Of a stretch of DNA of 12,599 nucleotides, positions 6,168-12,599 are shown piece by piece. The notes under the pieces are model-generated. The model did no database searches and was not told the origin of the DNA. It saw only the letters and a list, made by a program, of their open reading frames with translations. This DNA comes from HKST-UBA85 sp035654775 (GTDB lineage: Bacteria; Bacteroidota; Bacteroidia; Flavobacteriales; Flavobacteriaceae). Positions within the stretch are counted from its first letter, which is position 1; every line of letters starts with the position of its first letter. Position numbers and translations under genes: made by a program. The stretch covers positions 1 through 12,599 of the forward strand of contig DASRWB010000062.1 in assembly GCA_035654775.1 (NCBI GenBank). Direction: 5' to 3'.

Positions 6168-7811
6168 ATGAAACATCTTTACGCTGTGCTGTTTTGCTTT
6201 ATGGCTTCATTTACAATTGCTCAACCCGGAACAGAAACCGAAATCACTTCTATAAATGCAAGTATACCATACCAGGGCTTTGAAGAAGCTAGTGCACACT
6301 TGGGTACCGGTGAATATAAAATATACTTCGACAATATAGATGGCATACTGGACAAACCTATTTTCTTTATCGAAGGTTTCGATCCGGGAAACTCCAGAAC
6401 CATTGACCTGATGTACCAGTCATTAACCTTTGGACAAACATCAGAAAACCTCGCCGATGTAGTAAGAGATGAAGGCTATGACTTGATAGTATTGAATTTC
6501 CCTACCTATACCAGTGTAAGCGACGGCACTACCCTAATTGATGGCGGCGCCGATTACATTCAGCGTAATGCCTTTATTTTGATAGAGTTGATGAATACAA
6601 TTAACGCGCAGAAATCCGGAACCGAGCAAAATGTTATTATCGGTCCCAGCATGGGTGGACTCATTTCGCGCTATGCACTTTCCTATATGGAACAAAATGC
6701 CCTGAATCACGATACCCGGCTCTATGTTTCTTTTGACTCGCCACACTTGGGAGCAAATGTTCCTATTGGGCTGCAATACCTGTTTAACTACATGGTGAAT
6801 GGAGATCCGGCCGTTGCGGAAGTTGAACCTTTAGTAAACGGCTTGCTCAACACTGCTGCAGCCAAACAAATGCTGATAGACCACTACACGGCCCATCTGG
6901 AGAATGGTTCTTCCTACCTGCAAAATAACACACTTACGTTGCCTTTGGGAGCTGCAAATTACCGAGAAGAGTTTCAAAGCGAGTTAGAGGCCTTGGGCTT
7001 TCCGCAAGACACACGTAATATAGCGATAACCAACGGTAGCGGCTCGGGAGAAATGACCGGAACGCCGGGTATGGAAGTTATAAATCATACATTTGATACC
7101 GGAGAACAAAGTGGTTTTAATACCCGGGCAATTATGAAAGTAAACTTTACACCTTATGCCGCACAAACCCTTACGGTTTGCGATTTTACAGGTCAGTTTT
7201 TCTTTATCTCCTGGATAGATGCCTTTACCTATGAAGCCACCTCGCAGGCACCGGCTTTTACTGATGGTATAGACAGCGCTCCGGGAGGACAATTTGACAT
7301 GTACGCCATAGACCAAGGGGTAAATCCATTATTAACTGAATTTGTTTCTAACCTAAACACACAGTATTTTAACTTCATTCCAACATTAAGCGCCCTGAGC
7401 ATTACAGACACTTCAAACTGGTATGCCCTACCAAATGAAGCTTCTTCACCTTTTGACAGCGTTTATATTCCTGAAAACAACGAGCCGCATGTAACCCTTA
7501 CCCAAGGCAATGTCGATTTTGTATTAAACGAAATTTTCAACGGTTCTTTAAATACAGAATCCTTTACTTCGGGAACTATTTCCTTAAAAAATAATCCGGT
7601 TGCCCATACCCTTACATTACTGAACACTCGCGTTTATAAACAGGCACAGGTAGCTATTTACAATATGATGGGAAGAAAAGTTTATTCGGCTAACGTGCAT
7701 TTAGAAGCTGAGACATCACTGCCCGTTAACCTGAATTCGGGAATGTACATACTACATATTCTTACCGAAGATCAAGAGAAGACCATACTAAAACTGGTAG
7801 TGAAGCAATAA
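6168..7811 (+). CDS. Secreted alpha/beta-hydrolase (lipase/esterase-like) with T9SS type A sorting domain
   Basis: A 547-residue exported protein. Residues 1-18 are a signal peptide (cleavage likely TIA|Q). An alpha/beta-hydrolase core follows: strand PIFFIEGFDPG (64-74), the nucleophile elbow GPSMGG with S161 in the G-x-S-x-G form, and SFDSPHLGA (188-196), as in lipases and PGAP1-like acyl hydrolases. ENNEPHVTLT with H441 is the best candidate for the catalytic histidine; the acid residue I cannot place. About 478-547 is a type A C-terminal domain (VAIYNMMGRKVYSA..., SGMYILHI, ending KLVVKQ), which directs passage through the T9SS and is cleaved or anchored afterwards. It therefore probably acts on ester or lipid substrates at the surface or outside the cell; the substrate is unknown. 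It starts 39 bases after the pruA terminator, so it likely has its own promoter, which I could not identify. Confidence 0.85.
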   Translation: MKHLYAVLFCFMASFTIAQPGTETEITSINASIPYQGFEEASAHLGTGEYKIYFDNIDGILDKPIFFIEGFDPGNSRTIDLMYQSLTFGQTSENLADVVRDEGYDLIVLNFPTYTSVSDGTTLIDGGADYIQRNAFILIELMNTINAQKSGTEQNVIIGPSMGGLISRYALSYMEQNALNHDTRLYVSFDSPHLGANVPIGLQYLFNYMVNGDPAVAEVEPLVNGLLNTAAAKQMLIDHYTAHLENGSSYLQNNTLTLPLGAANYREEFQSELEALGFPQDTRNIAITNGSGSGEMTGTPGMEVINHTFDTGEQSGFNTRAIMKVNFTPYAAQTLTVCDFTGQFFFISWIDAFTYEATSQAPAFTDGIDSAPGGQFDMYAIDQGVNPLLTEFVSNLNTQYFNFIPTLSALSITDTSNWYALPNEASSPFDSVYIPENNEPHVTLTQGNVDFVLNEIFNGSLNTESFTSGTISLKNNPVAHTLTLLNTRVYKQAQVAIYNMMGRKVYSANVHLEAETSLPVNLNSGMYILHILTEDQEKTILKLVVKQ

Positions 7812-7828
7812 TTACCCGTACTAAATCT

Positions 7829-7862
7829 AAAAAAGCGAAAAAACTGTTGGCATTAGCTTTTT
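7829..7862. terminator. Possible bidirectional terminator between converging genes
   Basis: AAAAAGC (7830-7836) and GCTTTTT (7856-7862) form a 7-bp A/T-heavy stem with a 19-base loop. The arms give a T-run on either strand, and the site lies between the ends of the lipase-like gene and rsmG. The stem is weak, so this is tentative. Confidence 0.35.
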
Positions 7863-7880
7863 ACAACTGTATTGATACGA

Positions 7881-8510
7881 TTATTTTTCCGTTTTTAGCG
7901 GAAGGTATACCACCTTTTTAGTTTCAAAAAAATCTTCTTTGAAATATGTACTTAAATCATAAGATACGGCTTGGGGAAAATCGCTTAACTCAGCTGTTAA
8001 ATCGCCACCTTTCAGGTATAGAATGCCATTTTTCAAATGGTTTTTATGTTCCTGAGAAACCCTGTGCTTTACCCAGGAAACAAATACCGGCATGGCAGTA
8101 ACGGCACGGCTTACAATAAAATCATAGGTTCCTGTCAGGTCTTCAGCACGACCGTGGGTAGTTTTTACATTTCGCAAGCCGATGGCATGCACCACTTCAT
8201 CCACCACTTTTATTTTTTTTTGAATGCTATCTATCAAATGAAATTTACATTCAGGAAACAAAATAGCCAGTGGTATTCCGGGAAAACCTCCGCCGGTACC
8301 TACATCTAAAATTGAAGTACCGGGTGTAAATGTTAAAACTTTAGCAATGCCCAAAGCATGCAATACGTGCTTTACATACAGTTCGTCTATGTCTTTTCTG
8401 GAAATAACGTTTATTTTGGAATTCCATTCTTTATAAAGCGATTCCAGCTGTTCAAACTGATACATTTGCCGTTTGGAAAGCCCGGGAAAATAGTTTAATA
8501 TTACATCCAC
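7881..8510 (-). CDS. rsmG: 16S rRNA (guanine-527-N7) methyltransferase RsmG (GidB)
   Basis: A complete 209-residue RsmG. It methylates N7 of G527 in 16S rRNA using S-adenosylmethionine; loss of this methylation gives low-level streptomycin resistance in several bacteria. Visible motifs are NVISRKD (34-40), the SAM-binding loop LDVGTGGGFPGIPLA (68-82), LIDS with an acidic ribose contact at D94, the GRAED segment (120-124) and SRAV (134-137). The start is GTG at 8510, supported by AGAAGG four bases upstream and by the usual family N-terminus MDxILxYFP. The gene is not next to mnmG or parA, so the gidAB arrangement is absent. It diverges from the desaturase gene, with promoter boxes for both in the gap. 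Confidence 0.95.
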   Translation of the reverse strand: MDVILNYFPGLSKRQMYQFEQLESLYKEWNSKINVISRKDIDELYVKHVLHALGIAKVLTFTPGTSILDVGTGGGFPGIPLAILFPECKFHLIDSIQKKIKVVDEVVHAIGLRNVKTTHGRAEDLTGTYDFIVSRAVTAMPVFVSWVKHRVSQEHKNHLKNGILYLKGGDLTAELSDFPQAVSYDLSTYFKEDFFETKKVVYLPLKTEK

Positions 8511-8514
8511 AATT

Positions 8515-8520
8515 CCTTCT
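8515..8520 (-). promoter_or_regulatory. Shine-Dalgarno AGAAGG deciding the rsmG GTG start
   Basis: On the minus strand AGAAGG is followed by AATT and then GTG at 8510. No in-frame ATG lies nearby; the next internal methionine is residue 16, so this site supports the GTG start. Confidence 0.6.
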
Positions 8521-8527
8521 TTTTTAA

Positions 8528-8535
8528 CAAAAGTA
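8528..8535 (-). promoter_or_regulatory. -7 promoter box TACTTTTG for rsmG
   Basis: Read on the minus strand, TACTTTTG matches TAnnTTTG exactly and lies 17 bases before the rsmG start, implying a very short leader that just includes the ribosome site. No clear -33 TTG is seen. Confidence 0.5.
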
Positions 8536-8591
8536 GGTATTTACTGTGTATAATTTTATAAAATACTTAACACAAAAAATCCTGAATTAAC

Positions 8592-8599
8592 TATCTTTG
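8592..8599 (+). promoter_or_regulatory. -7 promoter box TATCTTTG for the desaturase
   Basis: TATCTTTG is a perfect TAnnTTTG match. A transcript starting some 7 bases further on would give a leader of about 40 bases to the ATG at 8650, but only about 10 bases to the GTG at 8617. This supports the ATG as the true start. Confidence 0.6.
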
Positions 8600-8649
8600 G
8601 CACCATATAACATCTAGTGCCTCATGCTACTATACAAATTTTTAAATAT

Positions 8650-9747
8650 ATGTCATTACAAACCGTATCTTTTTCCAGAACTGATTCAGCCAAATTTTTC
8701 AGAACGCTAAACCAACGTGTAAACAGTTATTTTAAAGAAAACAACATAAAACGTACCGGAAACTGGAAACTATGGGTAAAAACCATTGTTATGTTTTCCC
8801 TTTTTTTAACGCCTTATTTCCTGTTGCTTACCTTAGATATTCCCGGTTGGTCTCAGTTGTTGTTAACTATCGTTATGGGTATTGGAATGGCCGGTGTAGG
8901 CATGAATGTAATGCACGATGGTAACCATGGCTCTTATTCAAACAGAGAATGGATTAACCGCCTGATGGGCAGTAGTATTTATATTCTGGCCGGAAACGTA
9001 TACAATTGGAAAGTACAGCACAACGTATTACACCATACCTATACCAATATTCACGGTCATGACGAAGATTTGGAAGCCGGCAGAATTTTGCGCTTTTCAG
9101 AACATTCCGAATGGCATTGGCATCACAGGTTTCAGCACTATTACTCTGTACTTTTGTACGGCTTGCTAACAATAAACTGGGCCATAACCACTGACTTTCA
9201 GCAAATGAGACGTTACATGAAACGCAAATTGTCCTACGGCAAATTTCCGAATCCGGTATGGAACTGGAGCAAGCTGGTTATCTCCAAAATCATTTATGTA
9301 ATAATCTGGATTGTAATTCCTATGCTTATTCTGGATATTGCTTGGTGGAAAATACTAATTGGCTTTTTTATCATGCACTACACAGCCGGTTTAATTTTAA
9401 GTGTTGTATTTCAACTGGCACACGTTATGGAAGAAGCTGAAATGCCACTTCCTGAAGAAAACGGAACCATGAAAAACACATGGGCTATTCATCAGTTAAA
9501 AACTACGGTTAATTTTTCAACCAAAAACAAAATAGTTAACTGGTTTACCGGAGGATTAAACCACCAAGTAGAGCATCATATATTCCCAAACATAAGTCAT
9601 ATTCACTATACCAAGATTTCAAAAATTGTAAAAGAAACCGCTAAAGAATTCAATCTACCGTACAACGAGTATAAGACAACCCGAAAAGCGGTTATTGCAC
9701 ATTTTAGATTTTTACGCGATATGGGAATGAAACCGGCTGTTAACTAA
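8650..9747 (+). CDS. Membrane fatty acid (acyl-CoA type) desaturase
   Basis: A 365-residue integral-membrane di-iron desaturase that would introduce a double bond into fatty acyl chains. Three histidine clusters are present: HDGNH (89-93), HNVLHH (124-129) and HQVEHH (305-310). The last reads as QxxHH (Q306, H309, H310), the form seen in front-end (delta-5/6-like, linoleoyl-CoA desaturase-like) enzymes rather than plain delta-9 ones; no cytochrome b5 domain is fused. Hydrophobic spans lie at about 43-61, 69-87, 165-180, 209-229 and 232-256. An in-frame GTG at 8617 would add 11 residues, but I prefer ATG 8650, whose N-terminus (MSLQTVSFSRTDSAKFF) looks like the family's usual one. Regiospecificity and substrate cannot be read from sequence. 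The aminotransferase gene begins 29 bases downstream and may share the transcript. Confidence 0.92.
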   Translation: MSLQTVSFSRTDSAKFFRTLNQRVNSYFKENNIKRTGNWKLWVKTIVMFSLFLTPYFLLLTLDIPGWSQLLLTIVMGIGMAGVGMNVMHDGNHGSYSNREWINRLMGSSIYILAGNVYNWKVQHNVLHHTYTNIHGHDEDLEAGRILRFSEHSEWHWHHRFQHYYSVLLYGLLTINWAITTDFQQMRRYMKRKLSYGKFPNPVWNWSKLVISKIIYVIIWIVIPMLILDIAWWKILIGFFIMHYTAGLILSVVFQLAHVMEEAEMPLPEENGTMKNTWAIHQLKTTVNFSTKNKIVNWFTGGLNHQVEHHIFPNISHIHYTKISKIVKETAKEFNLPYNEYKTTRKAVIAHFRFLRDMGMKPAVN

Positions 9748-9776
9748 TTTTTACCGTACACTAGATTCGTTTTTCA

Positions 9777-10967
9777 ATGAACCATTTACTCTCAGACAGA
9801 ATCAACAACATGTCTACCTCTGCCACCTTAGCGATGGCAGCCAAAGCCAGAGAACTAAAAGGACAAGGTAAAGACATTATCAGCCTAAGCCTGGGAGAAC
9901 CCGATTTTAACACTCCCGATTACATTAAAGAAGCGGCCATAAAAGCGATAAACGACAACTACAATTCCTACTCACCCGTAGACGGTTACGCCGATTTAAA
10001 GGAAGCCATAATTACAAAGTTTAGAAGAGATAACCGGCTGGAGTACAACTCCTCACAAATTGTGGTTTCCACAGGCGCCAAGCAGTCTCTGGCCAATGTA
10101 GCCGGCGTGATGCTCAATCCCGGCGATGAAGTAATCTTACCTTGTCCGTATTGGGTAAGTTATGCCGATATTGTAAAACTTTACGAGGGAGTACCCGTTG
10201 AAGTGCCCACAACCATAACTACCGATTTTAAAATTACCCCCGAACAACTGGAAGCAGCCATTACTCCAAAAACCAAGATGATTTGGTACAGTTCACCTTG
10301 CAACCCCAGTGGCTCGTTATACAGCAAAAAAGAATTGGAAGCCTTAGCCCAAGTATTGAAAAAATATCCTAATATCTATGTGGTTTCAGATGAAATTTAT
10401 GAACACATTAATTTCACGCAGCAGGGACATGTAAGTATGGCTCAAATAGAAGGCATGTACGATCGAACCATCACGGTGAATGGAGTCTCAAAGGCCTTTG
10501 CCATGACCGGCTGGCGTATAGGCTATATTGGTGCACCTGAATGGATTTCTCGAGCCTGTAACAAGCTACAAGGTCAGATTACCAGTGGGGCCAACTGTAT
10601 TGCGCAACGTGCTACCATTACGGCACTCATCGAGTCGCCTTCCCGCATCAAATTTATGGTGGACGAATTCAAAATAAGACGCGATTTGGTTTTGGAATTA
10701 TTGGAGGACATTCCCGGGTTTAAAACAAACGTACCCGAAGGTGCATTTTACGTATTCCCAAACGTTTCGGCCTATTTTGGCAAAACCCTTCGCGGCAAAA
10801 CCATTTCCAACGCCACAGACCTTTCACTCTACTTGCTTGAAGAGGCTTTAGTAGCCACAGTTACCGGAGATGCTTTTGGAAACCCCGACTGTATTCGAAT
10901 TTCCTATGCAGCAAGCCAGGAAGAAATAAAAGAGGCCATAAAGCGCATTAAGGAAACGGTAAGTTAA
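9777..10967 (+). CDS. Class I PLP-dependent aminotransferase (aspartate aminotransferase-like, subgroup Ib type)
   Basis: A complete 396-residue fold-type I aminotransferase, cytoplasmic, transferring an amino group between an amino acid (probably aspartate) and 2-oxoglutarate. Seen are SLGEPDF (38-44), STGAKQSL (98-105, PLP phosphate region), PYWVSY (124-129, ring-stacking aromatic W126), SSPCNPSG with N176, SDEIYEH with D205 and Y208, NGVSKAFAMTGWRIGY with Schiff-base K239, and CIRISYA with R374, which binds the substrate carboxylate. The N-terminus RINNMSTSATLAMAAKARELK fits the subgroup that includes Thermus AspC, and supports the first ATG. Substrate range is uncertain because Ib enzymes may also take prephenate or other amino acids. 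It lies 29 bases behind the desaturase gene with no terminator between. Its stop shares TTAA with a doubtful minus-strand ORF. Confidence 0.93.
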   Translation: MNHLLSDRINNMSTSATLAMAAKARELKGQGKDIISLSLGEPDFNTPDYIKEAAIKAINDNYNSYSPVDGYADLKEAIITKFRRDNRLEYNSSQIVVSTGAKQSLANVAGVMLNPGDEVILPCPYWVSYADIVKLYEGVPVEVPTTITTDFKITPEQLEAAITPKTKMIWYSSPCNPSGSLYSKKELEALAQVLKKYPNIYVVSDEIYEHINFTQQGHVSMAQIEGMYDRTITVNGVSKAFAMTGWRIGYIGAPEWISRACNKLQGQITSGANCIAQRATITALIESPSRIKFMVDEFKIRRDLVLELLEDIPGFKTNVPEGAFYVFPNVSAYFGKTLRGKTISNATDLSLYLLEEALVATVTGDAFGNPDCIRISYAASQEEIKEAIKRIKETVS

Positions 10968-11209
10968 ACCACCCACAAAAGTACCGTAGTAAAAATAATG
11001 ATTTTAACCAATGCATCAACTGTTGGTGTAGCATCTAAAAATCTACTCAGCTTTGCGCGTGATTTTGCAGTAAACACCACTGCTTGCTCGTGTACACACT
11101 TGCTTGCTGCATTCTTATAACTGGAATTTAAAATCCCGCGAGACATTGTTGCATTTTTATCTTTAGATAAAACAGGAGCATATTCTTTAGAAGGCAATAC
11201 AAATTCCAT
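10964..11209 (-). CDS. Doubtful small protein with a C-terminal hydrophobic tail
   Basis: An 81-residue open frame starting at ATG 11209 (MEFVLPSKEY...). I do not recognise it. Its last 14 residues (VKIIIFTTVLLWVV) could be a short tail anchor, and the middle is basic (KSRAKLSRF). It is the only open frame of note in the 357-base gap between the aminotransferase and the final gene. There is no Shine-Dalgarno, but an A-rich stretch precedes the ATG, which is compatible with this phylum. A longer version from TTG at 11269 is less likely. It overlaps the aminotransferase stop by four bases. It may be a small real gene or chance. Confidence 0.35.
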   Translation of the reverse strand: MEFVLPSKEYAPVLSKDKNATMSRGILNSSYKNAASKCVHEQAVVFTAKSRAKLSRFLDATPTVDALVKIIIFTTVLLWVV

Positions 11210-11294
11210 GATGTATTTTTTTAGTTGGTTATAGCATTTAGACGAGTTAAATGGTTTTATGTAACACAAAACATACAGATTTAATAGAATATTG

Positions 11295-11302
11295 TACCTT
11301 TA
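11295..11302 (+). promoter_or_regulatory. Candidate -7 box TACCTTTA
   Basis: One mismatch from TAnnTTTG (final A), ending 22 bases before the GTG start of the last gene. No -33 TTG is seen at the usual spacing. The surrounding 11210-11294 holds no other recognisable feature. Confidence 0.4.
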
Positions 11303-11324
11303 TCATTAAATAACCTGAATTGCT

Positions 11325-12599
11325 GTGAATACTTTTTTCATTTCATATAAAAATCTTATATGTCTGACATTACTGATGTTTGCGCATGGTGTTGTTTCAC
11401 AAAACGAGACAGCCAACTGGTATTTTGGTGATGGTGCGGGATTGAGCTTTTATCAGGGAAATTTCAATGTTTTAAATGATGGGGCTATGGTTGCACCGGC
11501 CGGATGTTCAACTATATCGGACAGCCAAGGTAACCTTTTATTTTATACCAACGGAGAAAGCGTATGGAATAAAAATCATGAAATCATGGAAAATGGAACG
11601 GACCTAGCCGGTGATATTAATCATACTCAAAGTTCAATTATTATTCCAAAACCAGATGATGAAAACATATATTATATTTTTACTGTAAGAAATACTTCAT
11701 CAAATCCTCCACAGTTTATATCCGGAGTCTATTATTCTGCAGTGGAAATATCTGATCTACATCCATTCGGACGTGTTTTAAATAAAAATCTTATTCTAAC
11801 ACAAACTACTGGTGAAAAAATTACAGCTTACCATGATTATCAAACACAAACTACAAAAGTAATATGTTTAGGTGCTTCATCATCTCAAACAGGTAGTACA
11901 TATAATACATTTTACATTTATGATGTTTCAGAAGCAGGTGTTAACCACACACCGACAATTTCAGTTCAAGAAGAAGTTGAAATTTCTTCCGTAGGAGCAA
12001 TGAAGATTTCTCCTAATGGTGAGTACATTGCTGTTGTAGATTACGAAGGTAGAACCATACCCTTATTTGAATTCAACTTTCAAAATACAACATTGAACTA
12101 CCTCACATTCATTAACCCAGACTTATTTGGGGTTCCTACAAACCCTTACGGAATAGAGTTTTCACCAAATTCAAGCATTATTTACTTCACAGGTAAATGT
12201 CCACCAGTCAGCTATTTATATAAATATATAATTAATAATACAAGTTTAATAAATGACAAAATTGAAATAGCCACCTCTACCTCTTATGATTTTGGATCAT
12301 TACAATTGGCAAGTGACGGAAAAATATATATGGCAAACTATTTACAAAATCAGCCAATAGAATCTTTGAACCGTATAAGTGTAATAAATAATCCTAATGA
12401 TACCATAGACAATGATTTTGAATTACTATCTATACACTTAGGCTCGGATAGTTCTTTTAAAGGTCTTCCAAATTTTGTTCAATCTTATTTTGAAAACCAA
12501 ATAATTACCGAAAACAAATGTGTAGATAATATTTTCAGTTTTTCTGTCAATGCATATGCTACCGTGGATGCTGTTTTTTGGGAATTTGGAGACGGCACT
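11325..12599 (+). CDS. Large secreted protein, N-terminal part, with a PKD-type repeat beginning (probable T9SS cargo); runs off the window
   Basis: An open frame of 425 codons from GTG 11325 to the window end without a stop. The first 25 residues (MNTFFISYKNLICLTLLMFA..VVS) form a signal peptide, with cleavage likely VVS|Q. The mature protein opens with NWYFGDGAGLSF (31-42) and continues with ISDSQGNLLFYTNGESVWNKNHEIM and SSIIIPKP, a pattern I know from flavobacterial proteins annotated as gliding motility-associated or T9SS type B sorting domain proteins. A propeller-like fold is likely (repeated SPNGEYIAVVD, SPNSSIIYFTG, ASDGKIYMAN segments). At the end, CVDNIFSFSVNA...VFWEFGDGT looks like the start of a PKD domain. 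The sorting domain itself would lie beyond the window, so T9SS export is inferred. An in-frame stop (TGA 11316) lies just upstream, leaving GTG as the only start that keeps the signal peptide. It is more A/T-rich than its neighbours. Confidence 0.8.
   Translation, partial: MNTFFISYKNLICLTLLMFAHGVVSQNETANWYFGDGAGLSFYQGNFNVLNDGAMVAPAGCSTISDSQGNLLFYTNGESVWNKNHEIMENGTDLAGDINHTQSSIIIPKPDDENIYYIFTVRNTSSNPPQFISGVYYSAVEISDLHPFGRVLNKNLILTQTTGEKITAYHDYQTQTTKVICLGASSSQTGSTYNTFYIYDVSEAGVNHTPTISVQEEVEISSVGAMKISPNGEYIAVVDYEGRTIPLFEFNFQNTTLNYLTFINPDLFGVPTNPYGIEFSPNSSIIYFTGKCPPVSYLYKYIINNTSLINDKIEIATSTSYDFGSLQLASDGKIYMANYLQNQPIESLNRISVINNPNDTIDNDFELLSIHLGSDSSFKGLPNFVQSYFENQIITENKCVDNIFSFSVNAYATVDAVFWEFGDGT

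Noticed and set aside
7881..8510. Possible gidA-gidB origin-proximal neighbourhood because rsmG is present
   Set aside because: No mnmG, parA/parB or dnaA gene is nearby, and in Bacteroidota rsmG is often found away from the origin.

Overview
The window reads as a stretch of chromosome from a Bacteroidota species, most likely a Flavobacteriaceae member. The evidence is a type IX secretion (T9SS) plug protein, two probable T9SS cargo proteins, close family resemblance of the housekeeping proteins (PruA, RsmG, ApaG, desaturase, aminotransferase), several TAnnTTTG-type -7 promoter boxes, and mostly A-rich start regions with few Shine-Dalgarno sites. Genes are dense and short-spaced except for the first 857 bases. 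I see no phage, insertion sequence, CRISPR array, rRNA or tRNA.

Layout: bases 1-857 hold no convincing gene. They carry fragments of dispersed palindromic repeats (about 20-260), a triple 16-bp tandem repeat (403-450), and an in-register array of thirteen 11-bp units (578-720). Then come the T9SS plug protein gene (858-2105, +) and apaG (2199-2585, +). Converging on apaG is a two-gene minus-strand operon: an NRDE/TANGO2-like Ntn-hydrolase gene (4297-3572), overlapped by a gene for an uncharacterised 333-residue protein with a GHA...NC motif pair (3579-2578). Next on the plus strand are pruA (4446-6074) with a clear intrinsic terminator, and a secreted lipase/esterase-like protein with a T9SS type A sorting domain (6168-7811). 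rsmG lies on the minus strand (8510-7881) and diverges from a fatty acid desaturase gene (8650-9747), which is followed 29 bases later by a class I aminotransferase gene (9777-10967). A doubtful small minus-strand ORF (11209-10964) and the 5' part of a large secreted PKD-type protein (11325 to beyond the window end) close the window.

Functionally this is ordinary chromosome: proline/glutamate catabolism (pruA), 16S rRNA methylation (rsmG), lipid desaturation and amino-acid transamination. It is interleaved with a T9SS component and two likely T9SS clients that do not form one operon. The best candidates for something undescribed are the 11-bp phased array upstream of the plug gene and the 333-residue possible permuted papain-fold protein coupled to the NRDE gene. 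I found no evidence of a complete new multi-gene system.
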